DNA of 64,000 nt from Rhizobiales bacterium 2SD (lineage in GTDB: Bacteria > Pseudomonadota > Alphaproteobacteria > Rhizobiales > Beijerinckiaceae), in the NCBI GenBank assembly GCA_005502805.1, contig SCMY01000005.1:310001-374000 (forward strand). Direction: 5' to 3'. The notes under the pieces are model-generated. The model did no database searches and had not been told where the DNA came from. It saw only the letters and a program-made list of their open reading frames with translations. The position numbers and the translations under genes are program-made. This document shows positions 47,731-56,201 of this stretch, piece after piece. Position 1 is the stretch's first letter, and each line of letters begins with the position of its first letter.

Positions 47731-48918
47731 TCAGAACAGGCTGAGCTGGGCCTTCTCCTTCTCCGGCTTGACGAAGAGGTCGGTGCGCAGGCGCAGCCTT
47801 GCACTGTTGAAGCCGAGCCGCTCGGCCGCCATCTCGAAGCGCCGGCCGATCATCCAGGCATAGGGACCGGAGCCGACCTGGCGCTGGCCCCAGGCGGCAT
47901 CGTAATCCTTGCCGCCGCGGGTCGAACGGATCAGCGAGACGACATGGCGCATCTTGTCGGGGTGATGCGTCACCAGCCAGTCCTGCACGATGTCCTTCAC
48001 CTCGAGCGGCAGGCGCAGCAGCACATAGCCGGCCTCGCGGGCCCCGGCCGCTTTCGCTGCATCCAGAATGCGCTCGATCTCGTGCTCGTTGATCGCCGGC
48101 ACGATCGGCGCGACCAGCACCGTCACCGGGATGCCGGCTTCCGAGAGCTTGCGGATCGTCTCGATGCGCTTGGCGGGAGCTGCGGCACGCGGCTCCATGT
48201 TGCGGGCAAGCTTCGGGTCGAGCGTCGTCACCGAGAGCGCGACCTTGACCAGCCCCTTCGCGGCCATCGGCGCGAGGATATCGATGTCGCGCTGCACCAG
48301 CGCCGATTTGGTGACGATGCCGACCGGGTGGTTGAACTTCGCCAACACCTCCAGGATCCCGCGCATGATCCGGAGCTTCTTCTCGATCGGCTGGTAGGCG
48401 TCGGTATTGGTGCCGATCGCCATGGTGCGCGGCTGGTAGCTCGGCGAGGACAGTTCCTTCTCCAGCAGCTGCGCGGCATCGGGCTTGGCGGTCAGCTTGC
48501 TTTCGAAGTCGAGTCCGGGCGACAGGCCGAGATAGGCATGGCTCGGCCGCGCGAAGCAGTAGACGCAGCCATGCTCGCAGCCACGATAGGGGTTGATCGA
48601 GCGGTCGAATGAGATGTCCGGGGAATCGTTCCTGGTAATGATGGTGCGCGGCTTCTCGACCGAGACCTCAGTCTTGAACGGCGGCAATTCGCCGAGCGAG
48701 CCCCAGCCGTCATCCTCGCTGATGCGCTGCTCGGCCTCGTAGCGCCCGCCGGGGTTGATCGTCGCGCCACGCCCGCGCCGCCGCTCCGGATCGATCTGGC
48801 TGCCGACATGGGTGAGCGGATCGGCCGGGGCGAGCCGCACCGGCGCCGAGACCGAGCCGGGCTCGGCATCGCGGCGTTTGAGCGGTTGCGTCCTGGCTGA
48901 GGGCCTGGCCTGCAGCAT
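47731..48918 (-). CDS. PA0069-type radical SAM protein
   Basis: A 395-residue radical SAM protein. The cluster-binding motif C-x3-C-x2-C is present as CEHGCVYCFARP (about residue 117 onward), followed by the SplB-like core (AIGTNTDAYQP; VGIVTKSALVQRD; LSVTTLDPKLARNMEP). This branch resembles spore photoproduct lyase but has no known reaction in non-sporing bacteria. The start ATG 48918 (MLQARPSART) has a GGGAG site upstream. It lies upstream of rnhB and ccrM; the three are likely linked in this order. Confidence 0.9.
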   Translation of the reverse strand: MLQARPSARTQPLKRRDAEPGSVSAPVRLAPADPLTHVGSQIDPERRRGRGATINPGGRYEAEQRISEDDGWGSLGELPPFKTEVSVEKPRTIITRNDSPDISFDRSINPYRGCEHGCVYCFARPSHAYLGLSPGLDFESKLTAKPDAAQLLEKELSSPSYQPRTMAIGTNTDAYQPIEKKLRIMRGILEVLAKFNHPVGIVTKSALVQRDIDILAPMAAKGLVKVALSVTTLDPKLARNMEPRAAAPAKRIETIRKLSEAGIPVTVLVAPIVPAINEHEIERILDAAKAAGAREAGYVLLRLPLEVKDIVQDWLVTHHPDKMRHVVSLIRSTRGGKDYDAAWGQRQVGSGPYAWMIGRRFEMAAERLGFNSARLRLRTDLFVKPEKEKAQLSLF

Positions 48919-49034
48919 GGCTTCGTCTCCCGGCGGAATCGGTTGCTCCGAGACCAATGAATGTGAACATATAGGGAACAAAAAGCAAGTGACAGGATTG
49001 CGGCATGTTGCAGTGCGTCATAAGCTGGGCGCCC

Positions 49035-49523
49035 ATGATCACCGCCGTCATCCGGGCCAATCGTGACGCCGAGGCGCTTGCCGCGACCTTGTCAGTCCTG
49101 ATTCCGGCAGTCGCCAAGGGCGTGATCGGCCATGCGGTCGTGGTCGACGAAGCGGACGACGCCGCGATAGCGCGTCTCGCCGATGAGACTGGCGCCAGCT
49201 ATGTCAGAGCAAAGAATGGCGAGGTCTGGTCGTCCGGGGTCGCACAGGCGCGTGGCGATTGGGTGATCCTGCTCGAGGCCGGCGATCTGCCCGAACCGCA
49301 ATGGACGCCGAGCATCGAGCGGCATCTGCTGACAGCGGCGACGCGGCCGGCGCTGATGCCGCTGCGTGGCATGGCTGCGGCCTTGCGCGAATGGGGCGCG
49401 GTTTCGCTGCGCTCGCGCGGCGTCAGGCCAGGGCTGCTGGCGCCGAAAAAGCAGATACTTTCCGGCCGGCTGACGCGTGCACCGCGCAGGCTGGCGGTGC
49501 GTCGCGAGCGCGCCGCGCTCTAA
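49035..49523 (+). CDS. Conserved hypothetical protein, glycosyltransferase-2-like appearance
   Basis: A 162-residue protein without a confident domain. It begins MITAVIRANRDAEALAATLS, followed by GHAVVVDEADDAA and ARGDWVILLEAGDLPEP, a succession that resembles a reduced GT-A/GT2 glycosyltransferase fold, but the catalytic DxD and later motifs are not clear and the length is about half that of a GT2 enzyme. The basic C-terminus (RLTRAPRRLAVRRER) is notable. It could be a degenerate family member. The start at 49035 is preferred over 49005 because homology-like content begins there. It converges with the zinc peptidase gene, with only 3 bases between the ends. Confidence 0.65.
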   Translation: MITAVIRANRDAEALAATLSVLIPAVAKGVIGHAVVVDEADDAAIARLADETGASYVRAKNGEVWSSGVAQARGDWVILLEAGDLPEPQWTPSIERHLLTAATRPALMPLRGMAAALREWGAVSLRSRGVRPGLLAPKKQILSGRLTRAPRRLAVRRERAAL

Positions 49524-49526
49524 ATC

Positions 49527-50417
49527 TTAGAGCTGATTGGTACGGAAGGTATCGCAGCTCTGCATGTTGCCGGATTTGAAGCCCGTGTTGAACCAGCGGG
49601 TCCGCTGCGCCGACGAGCCGTGCGTGAAGGAATCGGGAACGACGACACCGCGGCCCTGCTGTTGCAGCTTGTCGTCGCCGATCGCCGAGGCCGAGCGGAG
49701 CGCCTCGTCGATGTCGCCGGGCTGGATGCGGTCCATCGCCTGGATGTTGTAGGCCCAGACGCCGGCGAAGCAATCGGCCTGCAATTCGGTCCGGACCGAG
49801 AGCTGGTTCGATTCGCGCTCGGAGACGCGTTGGCGCAGTTCGTTCACCTTCGGCAGGATGCCGAGCAGGTTCTGGATGTGGTGGCCGACCTCGTGGCCGA
49901 CGACATAGGCATAGGCGAAGTCGCCGCCGCCGCCGAGCTTGCGCTGCATCTCCTGGAAGAAGGAGAGGTCGAGATAGACCCGCTGGTCGTTGGGGCAATA
50001 GAACGGGCCCATCGCTGCCTGCGCCGTGCCGCAGCCCGAGCGATCGACGCCGCTGAACAGCACCAGCTTCGGCGGCACATAGCGCCGGTTGGCCTGCTGC
50101 GGCAGCACCTTGCCCCAGATGTCCTCGTTCTGCGCCAGCACGGCCGAGACGAAGCGGCCCATCTCGTCCTGCGGTGGCCCGGCCGATTTGCGCTGCTCTT
50201 CGGTGGGCGCGCTGCGCCCGCCGATGCCGCCGATCAGCTCGGCGCCGCCGATCAAAAGGCGCGGGTCGATACCGAGCGCCCAGCCGAGCAGGCCGAGCAC
50301 GACCATGGTGCCGATGCCGATGCCGCCGCGCCCGCCCGGCAGCCCGGCGAACTCGCCGCCGCCACCGCCACGCCGGTCCTCGAGATTTTCGGACTGGCGA
50401 TAATCTTCCCAACGCAT
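49527..50417 (-). CDS. Neutral zinc metallopeptidase (YpfJ family)
   Basis: A 296-residue membrane-anchored protein with an acidic/Gly-rich N-terminus, one membrane helix (about residues 33-52) and a peptidase domain with HExxH as HEVGHHIQN at 175 onward, preceded by CPNDQRVYLDLSFF and followed by ADCFAGVWAYN. YpfJ proteins are putative zinc proteases of unknown substrate. Four cysteines (SGCGTA, FYCPN, ADCFA, QSCDTF) may form disulfides. The gene stands alone between converging and upstream operons. Confidence 0.9.
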   Translation of the reverse strand: MRWEDYRQSENLEDRRGGGGGEFAGLPGGRGGIGIGTMVVLGLLGWALGIDPRLLIGGAELIGGIGGRSAPTEEQRKSAGPPQDEMGRFVSAVLAQNEDIWGKVLPQQANRRYVPPKLVLFSGVDRSGCGTAQAAMGPFYCPNDQRVYLDLSFFQEMQRKLGGGGDFAYAYVVGHEVGHHIQNLLGILPKVNELRQRVSERESNQLSVRTELQADCFAGVWAYNIQAMDRIQPGDIDEALRSASAIGDDKLQQQGRGVVVPDSFTHGSSAQRTRWFNTGFKSGNMQSCDTFRTNQL

Positions 50418-50490
50418 GGCGAGGCCCTTGTTGCAGCCCCGCCAATCTCTGCGAGCCGGGAGCGGAACTCAAGTCCCGTGGCGGAGGTGC

Positions 50491-51495
50491 TCAATGATAG
50501 CCGGCATCGGCTTTCACCTTGCCGCGGAAGGTCCAGTACACGAAAGCCGTGTAGAACAGGATCATCGGCAGCAGGAAGGTCACGCCGATCAGCACGAAGA
50601 CATGCGAGGCGGGCGCGGCCGCCGTATCCCAGATCGTCAGGCCGGGCGGCACGAGATAGGGATAGTTCGAGATCGCGAGGCCCAGGAAGCAGAGCAGGAA
50701 GATCGCGACGGTGAGGGCAAAGGGCGTGAATTCGTGCGCGCCGTTGAGCCGCTTCCAGGCCATTGTACCGCAGAGGGCGGTCAGTAGCGGGAACGGCCAG
50801 AGCAGCATGAGATTCGAGGGCGTGAACCAGCGCTCGGCGATGCGCGGATGCGCATAGGGCGTCCACAGCGAGACCAGCACGGCGAAGGCGAGCAGGCCGA
50901 GGAGCAGTGTCCTGGCCTGGCGGCGCGCCCGTTCCGCCACCGGCCCTTCCGTCTTGTAGACCAGCCAGGTCGCGCCCAATGTGGCGTAGCCGATGACGAC
51001 GCCGACGCCGCACATCAGCGTGAACGGCGTCAGCCAGTCGAAGGGACCGCCGGCGAATTGTTTGTCGACCACCGTCACGCCCTGGATCAGCCCGCCGAGG
51101 ATCAGTCCCTGCGCAAAGGCGGCCACCGTCGAGCCGGCCCAGAAAGCGAGATCCCAGATCCTGTGATGGGGCTTCGCCACCCAGCGGAACTCGAAGGCGA
51201 CGCCGCGGAAGATCAGCGACAGCAGCATCAGGATCACCGGGATGTAGAAGGCCGGCATGATGATCGCGTAGGCATAGGGGAAGGCGACCCACAGGCCGGC
51301 GCCACCGAGCACCAGCCAGGTCTCGTTGCCGTCCCAGAACGGCGCGACCGAGTTCATCATCTGGTCGCGCTCGCCTTCGTCCTTGGTCGTCGGGAACAGG
51401 ATGGCGATACCGAGATCGAAACCATCGAGCACGACGTAGAGCATCACGGCAGTGCCAATCAGCCCGGCCCAGATCACGGGGAGATACCATTCCAT
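50491..51495 (-). CDS. cydB: Cytochrome bd-type quinol oxidase subunit II (CioB/CydB)
   Basis: A 334-residue membrane subunit with about eight helices. The N-terminal MEWYLPVIWAGLIGTAVMLY and VLDGFDLGIAILFP motifs, and W-D-G-N-E-T-W-L-V in the first third, identify CydB. Its short length (about 335 rather than 379) is typical of cyanide-insensitive CioB. It lies 12 bases after cydA and forms the operon's second gene; no small CydX-like subunit is seen downstream. Confidence 0.95.
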   Translation of the reverse strand: MEWYLPVIWAGLIGTAVMLYVVLDGFDLGIAILFPTTKDEGERDQMMNSVAPFWDGNETWLVLGGAGLWVAFPYAYAIIMPAFYIPVILMLLSLIFRGVAFEFRWVAKPHHRIWDLAFWAGSTVAAFAQGLILGGLIQGVTVVDKQFAGGPFDWLTPFTLMCGVGVVIGYATLGATWLVYKTEGPVAERARRQARTLLLGLLAFAVLVSLWTPYAHPRIAERWFTPSNLMLLWPFPLLTALCGTMAWKRLNGAHEFTPFALTVAIFLLCFLGLAISNYPYLVPPGLTIWDTAAAPASHVFVLIGVTFLLPMILFYTAFVYWTFRGKVKADAGYH

Positions 51496-51507
51496 CTCAG
51501 GTTCTCC

Positions 51508-52938
51508 TCAGCTTGCCGGCTGAATCTTGTCGTCGCCGGGATGGCCGTCGCCGAAGATGGCGGAGGCCGGGGCCTGCGCCGCCTTGAGCGGCCGTCTTGA
51601 CGGCTGCTCTGGTGGGTCCTCATGGCTGATTTCGTCGGGTCCCTTGTCGATCAGGCGGTTGATCAGGAGAATGCCGGCGGTGAAGACGACGCAGTAGACG
51701 AAGACGAACAGCGCCAGCGAGATCGCGACCTCGATCGTCGTCACTGGCGAGACGGCATCCTTCGAGCGCAGCACGCCGGTGGCGAGCCAGGGCTGGCGCC
51801 CGACCTCGGTGACGAACCAGCCGGAGAGGATGGCGATGAAGCCGGCCGGCCAGCTGTACTGCGCGAGCCAGAGCCAGCGGCGCGCCTCGAACACGGTGCC
51901 GCGCTTCCAGAGCCAGGCGCCGACCCAGCCGAAGATGATCATCAGCGTGCCGATGCCGACCATGGCGCGGAAGGCGAAGAAGGGGATGAGCACCGGCGGC
52001 CGGTCCTCGACTTTGAAGTCTTTCAGGCTCGGGAACAGCGCGTCCATGCTGCCATGGGTGAGCAGGCTGGCGACGCCGGGAATCGAGACCTCGAAGCGGT
52101 TGAGCTCGGCCTTCTCGTCCGGCCAGGCAAACAGCACGAGCGCGCCGGGCTTGGAGGAATCCCAATGCGCTTCGATCGCCGCGAGCTTGGCTGGCTGGTA
52201 GATTGCGGTCTGCTTGCCGTGGAAGTCGCCGATCACGGCCTGCAGCGGCGCGGTCAGCGCGATCATCAGGACCGCCATGCGCACCATCGTCTTGGCCGAT
52301 TCGGTGCGATGACCGGCGAGGAGATGGCGGGCGCCGGTCGCGAGCACGACGAAGGCGGTGGTGAGATAGGCGGCCGTCATCATATGCGCGAAGCGCAAGG
52401 GGAAGGTCGGGTTGAAGACGATTTTCAGCCAGTCGACCGGGTAGGCGATGCCGTCGCGAACCTCGTGCCCGACTGGATACTGCATCCAGCTATTGGCGGA
52501 GAGGATCCAGAAGCCGGAGAGGGCGGTACCGCCGGCGACGATCGCGGCGGAGAGGAAGTGCAGCCAGGGCGGCACACGTTTCCAGCCGAACAGCATCACG
52601 CCGAGGAAAGAGGCTTCGAGGAAGAAGGCGGTGAGCACTTCATAGCCCAGTAGCGGGCCGACGACGTTGCCGACCGCGACCGAGAAGCGGCTCCAGTTCG
52701 TGCCGATCTGATAGGAGAGGACGATGCCGGAGACCACGCCCATGGCGAAGGACACCGCGAAGATCTTGGTCCAGAAGCGCGCGAGCAGATGGAATTTCCG
52801 GTCGCCGGTCTTCAACCACAGGCCGAGCAGCGTCGCGATATAGGCCGAGAGGCCGATCGTGAAGGCCGGGAAGACGATGTGAAAGGAGATCGTGAAGGCG
52901 AACTGGATGCGGGACAGCAGAAAGGCGTCGATTTCCAT
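51508..52938 (-). CDS. cydA: Cytochrome bd-type quinol oxidase subunit I (CioA/CydA)
   Basis: A 476-residue subunit that binds hemes b558, b595 and d and oxidises quinol with reduction of oxygen. It shows SRIQFAFTISFHIVFPAF, the quinol-side motif GRQPW (TEVGRQPWLATGVL) and WMQYPVG. Relative to E. coli CydA the quinol loop is short, which marks the cyanide-insensitive (Cio) subgroup; in this class the chromophores may differ from classical bd. Such oxidases sustain respiration under low oxygen or inhibitors. The GGAG site lies about 10 bases before ATG 52938. The upstream gap contains a strong hairpin. Confidence 0.95.
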   Translation of the reverse strand: MEIDAFLLSRIQFAFTISFHIVFPAFTIGLSAYIATLLGLWLKTGDRKFHLLARFWTKIFAVSFAMGVVSGIVLSYQIGTNWSRFSVAVGNVVGPLLGYEVLTAFFLEASFLGVMLFGWKRVPPWLHFLSAAIVAGGTALSGFWILSANSWMQYPVGHEVRDGIAYPVDWLKIVFNPTFPLRFAHMMTAAYLTTAFVVLATGARHLLAGHRTESAKTMVRMAVLMIALTAPLQAVIGDFHGKQTAIYQPAKLAAIEAHWDSSKPGALVLFAWPDEKAELNRFEVSIPGVASLLTHGSMDALFPSLKDFKVEDRPPVLIPFFAFRAMVGIGTLMIIFGWVGAWLWKRGTVFEARRWLWLAQYSWPAGFIAILSGWFVTEVGRQPWLATGVLRSKDAVSPVTTIEVAISLALFVFVYCVVFTAGILLINRLIDKGPDEISHEDPPEQPSRRPLKAAQAPASAIFGDGHPGDDKIQPAS

Positions 52939-52979
52939 CGTGTCGCTCCGGCGTGCCGGCCACGAAGGTCATGGCCGAA

Positions 52980-53002
52980 AGACCCTGCTGGTTGCAGGGT
53001 CT
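52980..53002. terminator. Strong hairpin between udg and cydA
   Basis: Perfect nine-base arms AGACCCTGC (52980-52988)/GCAGGGTCT (52994-53002) with a five-base loop, flanked by AAAG and ACTTT. It lies downstream of the udg stop and 42 bases before the cydA start on the same strand. It may end udg transcription or fold in the cydA leader; a second smaller hairpin (GATGCC/GGCATC, 53051-53067) lies next to the udg stop. Confidence 0.6.
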
Positions 53003-53078
53003 ACTTTGCACCCGGAATAATCAAGCCGATGCGAGGGGGCAGCCGGTGCCGATGCCGCAGTGGCATCGCGCCGCTGCG

Positions 53079-53882
53079 TCAAAGCGCGGCAAGAGCCGCC
53101 TTGATTGCACGCAGATCGCGCCAGGCCAGGCGCTTCTGCACCGGCTGGCGCAGAAGATAGGCCGGGTGCAGCGTCGCGATCGCTCGGATCATGCGCCTGC
53201 CGGTATCGTATTCCATCCAGCGCCCGCGCGAGGCCAGGATACCGGAGACCCCGAGAAGACCTTGCGCCGACGGGCCGCCGATGCAGACCAGGATCTCGGG
53301 ATCGACCAGCTCGATCTGGCGCTGGATGAAAGGCAGGCAGATCGCGACTTCCTGCGGCGTCGGCGTCCGGTTGCCCGGCGGGCGCCAGGGCAGGAGATTG
53401 GCGATGTAGACGTGCTCCTGCCGGGAGAGGCCTATCGCCGCCAGCATCCGGTCGAGCAACTGGCCGGAGCGGCCGACGAAGGGCAGGCCGATACGGTCCT
53501 CGTCGGCGCCGGGCGCCTCGCCGACGAACATCACCTTTCCCGCCGGGTTGCCGTCGGCGAAGACGAGGTTCTTGGCCGTCGTCTTGAGGGGGCAGCCTTC
53601 GAAGCTCGCGAGCGCGGCCTTGAGCTCGTCCAGCGTCGTCGCGTCGCGCGCCAGCGCCCGGGCCGACAGGGCCGCTTCGTCGGGTGGCGCCAGGGGCGTG
53701 GCCGGCGCCCGTCCAATCGCTTGTTGGGAAGGGGGCACGAGGCGTGCGGCAGCTTGCCGCGCCGGGGCGGCCTCCGCTGCGGCAGCGAAGTGGTCGTGCG
53801 GCGTCTCGTCGAGCGCCTCGGTGACGCCCATCTCGGCGTACCAGGCGATCAGTTCGGCGGCAGAGACGGCATCGAGGGACAT
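53079..53882 (-). CDS. Uracil-DNA glycosylase, family 4-like
   Basis: A 267-residue repair enzyme. Motif 1 reads [20 protein letters not shown] and motif 2 includes [10 protein letters not shown]; both define the iron-sulfur family-4/5 glycosylases that excise uracil from deaminated cytosine. Family-4 enzymes usually have a CxxC pair near the start of this domain; here that place reads C-P-L-K, so one of four expected cluster cysteines seems to be missing (two more lie in AICLPF and LVCIGG). The first 110 residues are a disordered Ala/Pro-rich extension. ATG 53882 is chosen because upstream in-frame codons lack coding character. It runs divergently from etfQO. Confidence 0.88.
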   Translation of the reverse strand: MSLDAVSAAELIAWYAEMGVTEALDETPHDHFAAAAEAAPARQAAARLVPPSQQAIGRAPATPLAPPDEAALSARALARDATTLDELKAALASFEGCPLKTTAKNLVFADGNPAGKVMFVGEAPGADEDRIGLPFVGRSGQLLDRMLAAIGLSRQEHVYIANLLPWRPPGNRTPTPQEVAICLPFIQRQIELVDPEILVCIGGPSAQGLLGVSGILASRGRWMEYDTGRRMIRAIATLHPAYLLRQPVQKRLAWRDLRAIKAALAAL

Positions 53883-54002
53883 GGAGGGCAGGATACCGCG
53901 CCGTCGGGAACGAAGCGAGCCTGTTCGCTGTTGCAAAATGCGTGGGAGCCCCGGATAGAGGAATTCCAATCAGCCTCGCGTCAGCGCTTGGCGGGGTGGC
54001 CA

Positions 54003-54026
54003 AGATAGTTCATATATAAACTATCT
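54003..54026. promoter_or_regulatory. 24-base near-perfect palindrome upstream of etfQO
   Basis: Arms AGATAGTT (54003-54010) and AACTATCT (54019-54026) flank an AT-rich eight-base centre (CATATATA) that is itself self-complementary except for one position pair. It lies 34 bases before the etfQO start and 121 bases from the udg start. A promoter-like TTGGCG (53988-53993) sits just upstream, with an AT-rich -10 candidate inside the palindrome, so a regulator bound here would block transcription. Confidence 0.65.
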
Positions 54027-54059
54027 AACGACGCAGAGACGGCGCGGGTGGAGGGCAGC

Positions 54060-55739
54060 ATGGATCTGAAGGAAGCGCAGAGCACGCCGCGCGAGAGCAT
54101 GGACTATGATGTCGTCATCGTCGGCGCCGGTCCCGCCGGGCTCGCCGCCGCGATCCGGCTGAAGCAGCTCGACGAAAGTATCTCGGTCGTCGTCGTCGAG
54201 AAGGGCTCCGAGGTCGGCGCGCATATCCTCTCCGGCGCGGTCATCGATCCGGTCGGCCTCGACAAGCTGCTGCCCGACTGGCGTGAGGACGAGGCCCGTC
54301 CGCTGCATACGCAGGTCAGCGAGGACGTCTTCTATTTCCTCGGCCCGGCCGGCGGGGCGCGCCTGCCCAATTTCGCCATGCCGAAGCTGATGAACAATCA
54401 CGGCAACTTCGTCGGCTCGCTCGGCCTGGTCGCGCGCTATCTCGCTGCGCGCGCCGAAGCGCTCGGCGTCGAGATCTATCCGGGCTTCGCCGCGGCCGAA
54501 CTGCTCTATAACGAGGACGGCTCGGTTGCCGGCATCGCCACCGGCGATATGGGCATCGCCAAGGACGGCACCGTCTCCGACCGCTTCACCCGCGGCATGG
54601 AATTGCGCGGCCGCTATACGCTGCTGGGCGAGGGCGCCCGCGGCTCGCTCTCCAAGATCGCGATCAAGCGCTTTGCCCTGGATGAGGGCCGCGAGCCTCA
54701 GAAATACGGCATCGGCCTCAAGGAGATCTGGCAGGTCAAGCCGGAGAAGTTCAGGAAGGGGCTGGTGCAGCACTCCTTCGGCTGGCCGCTCGACATGTCG
54801 ACCGGCGGCGGCTCCTTCCTCTACCATTTCGACGACAACCTGGTGTCGGTCGGCTTCGTCGTCCACCTCAACTATTCCAACCCGACGCTCTCGCCCTTCG
54901 ACGAGTTCCAGCGCTTCAAGACCCATCCGATGATCCGCGACGTCTTCGAGGGCGCCAAGCGCCTCTCCTATGGCTCGCGCGCCATCACCGAGGGCGGCTG
55001 GCAGTCGGTGCCGAAGCTGACCTTCCCGGGCGGGGCGCTGATCGGTTGCTCGGCCGGCTTCGTCAACGTGCCGCGCATCAAGGGTAGCCACAACGCCATC
55101 CTGTCGGGCATGCTGGCGGCCGAACATCTCGTGCCGGCGCTGGCGGCAGGCCGCTCCCATGACATGGTAGACGGCATCGAGGACAGCTGGCGCGACTCCG
55201 AGATCGGGCGCGATCTCAAGCTGGTGCGCAACGTCAAGCCGCTCTGGTCGAAGCTCGGCACGCTCGGCGGCGTCATGCTCGGCGGCATCGACATGTGGCT
55301 GAACCAGCTCTTCGGCTGGTCGCCCTTCGGCACGCTGAAGCACGGCAAGCCCGACTACGCCACGCTGAAGCCGATCGGCATGGTCAAGCCGATCGTCTAC
55401 CCCAAGCCCGACGGCAAGATCTCCTTCGACAAGCTCTCCTCCGTCTTCCTCTCGGCGACGAATCATGAGGAGGACCAGCCGGCGCATCTGAAGCTGACCG
55501 ACCCGAATGTGCCGGTGCTGCAGAACCTGCCGATCTATGGTGAGCCGGCGCGGCTCTATTGCCCGGCTGGGGTCTACGAAGTCGTCTATGCCGATCCGGA
55601 GAAGCAGACCATGCCGCGCTTCGTGATCAACGCGCAGAACTGCGTCCACTGCAAGACCTGCGACATCAAGGACCCCGCCCAGAACATCACCTGGACGGTG
55701 CCGGAAGGAGCAGGCGGGCCGAATTACTCGAACATGTGA
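54060..55739 (+). CDS. Electron transfer flavoprotein-ubiquinone oxidoreductase
   Basis: A 559-residue membrane-associated enzyme that passes electrons from ETF (fatty-acid and amino-acid dehydrogenases) to ubiquinone. It has an N-terminal FAD fold (DVVIVGAGPAGLAAAIRL), the ubiquinone/FAD region GAHILSGAVIDP, the GEGARGSLSK motif, and a C-terminal 4Fe-4S ferredoxin-like domain with cysteines in CPAGVYEVVY and NCVHCKTCDIKDPAQNITW. All are intact. The start at ATG 54060 is preferred over the GTG at 54048 because a GGAGGG site lies between them. Its likely partner ETF genes are not in the window. A terminator follows. Confidence 0.97.
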   Translation: MDLKEAQSTPRESMDYDVVIVGAGPAGLAAAIRLKQLDESISVVVVEKGSEVGAHILSGAVIDPVGLDKLLPDWREDEARPLHTQVSEDVFYFLGPAGGARLPNFAMPKLMNNHGNFVGSLGLVARYLAARAEALGVEIYPGFAAAELLYNEDGSVAGIATGDMGIAKDGTVSDRFTRGMELRGRYTLLGEGARGSLSKIAIKRFALDEGREPQKYGIGLKEIWQVKPEKFRKGLVQHSFGWPLDMSTGGGSFLYHFDDNLVSVGFVVHLNYSNPTLSPFDEFQRFKTHPMIRDVFEGAKRLSYGSRAITEGGWQSVPKLTFPGGALIGCSAGFVNVPRIKGSHNAILSGMLAAEHLVPALAAGRSHDMVDGIEDSWRDSEIGRDLKLVRNVKPLWSKLGTLGGVMLGGIDMWLNQLFGWSPFGTLKHGKPDYATLKPIGMVKPIVYPKPDGKISFDKLSSVFLSATNHEEDQPAHLKLTDPNVPVLQNLPIYGEPARLYCPAGVYEVVYADPEKQTMPRFVINAQNCVHCKTCDIKDPAQNITWTVPEGAGGPNYSNM

Positions 55740-55766
55740 GAGTATTCGATCCTGTTTTCCAAAGTT

Positions 55767-55806
55767 AAGGCCGCGCCGGACATGTCCCGCGCGGCCTTGT
55801 TCTTTC
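55767..55806 (+). terminator. Intrinsic terminator after etfQO
   Basis: Arms AAGGCCGCGC and GCGCGGCCTT (about 55767-55776 and 55789-55798) enclose a twelve-base loop and are followed by GTTCTTTC, 28 bases past the etfQO stop. Confidence 0.85.
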
Positions 55807-55826
55807 GAGCCGGATAAGGCGGCGAC

Positions 55827-55937
55827 TCAGCCCTTGCGGACGATCGGAGCGGGCTTCTCTGGCTCCTTGGTGGCGCAGCCACCGGCGATGCCGGCGAGCG
55901 TCAGGACCGCAGCGAGAGCGAGTGAGACCTTCTTCAT
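55827..55937 (-). CDS. Small lipoprotein, entericidin-like
   Basis: A 36-residue open frame on the minus strand. It reads MKKVSLALAAVLTLAGIAG, then GCATKEPEKPAPIVRKG: a basic start, a hydrophobic core and a lipobox-type cysteine at 21 (AGGC), followed by a short Lys/Pro mature tail of 15 residues. This is the layout of very small lipoproteins such as entericidins; any toxic or stress role is inference. An AGGA-type ribosome site (AGGACACTTCAA) precedes ATG 55937. A near-perfect palindrome lies 21 bases upstream. Confidence 0.7.
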   Translation of the reverse strand: MKKVSLALAAVLTLAGIAGGCATKEPEKPAPIVRKG

Positions 55938-55958
55938 TTGAAGTGTCCTAAACGAATC

Positions 55959-55976
55959 GTCGCGAATATCCGCGAC
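55959..55976. promoter_or_regulatory. 18-base near-perfect palindrome upstream of the small lipoprotein
   Basis: Arms GTCGCG (55959-55964) and CGCGAC (55971-55976) surround AATATC, whose middle four bases also pair. It lies 21 bases before the lipoprotein start and just downstream of a candidate -10 (TAGAAT on the minus strand at about 55982-55987), so an operator overlapping the leader is possible. Confidence 0.45.
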
Positions 55977-56164
55977 AGTGAATTCTATGCCGATTTGCTT
56001 TACGGAAATCTATTGTTTCAACTGCCGTTCTGGGCCGTCGATGGCGCCTTTCACGTCAGCGTGACGCAGTGGGCGCAGTGGCCATGCTGCACTTGTCGGC
56101 AGGCCCGGAAACGGCCATGTTGAGAACCTAATCGTTCAGGTCACGGTCCCGTCCACGGACCAGT

Positions 56165-56178
56165 CCCCGGCGCCGGGG
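56165..56178. repeat. GC palindrome before the TPR gene
   Basis: A perfect 14-base palindrome CCCCGGCGCCGGGG lies 24 bases before the TPR gene start, ahead of its GAGGGAG ribosome site. It could form a short hairpin in the leader. Confidence 0.45.
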
Positions 56179-56201
56179 CGGACCGAGGGAGAAAGTCGAA
56201 C

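Noticed and set aside
55938-56123. 61-residue plus-strand frame before the TPR gene
   Set aside because: No ribosome site; it reads through the palindrome and promoter region of the small lipoprotein; composition not protein-like.
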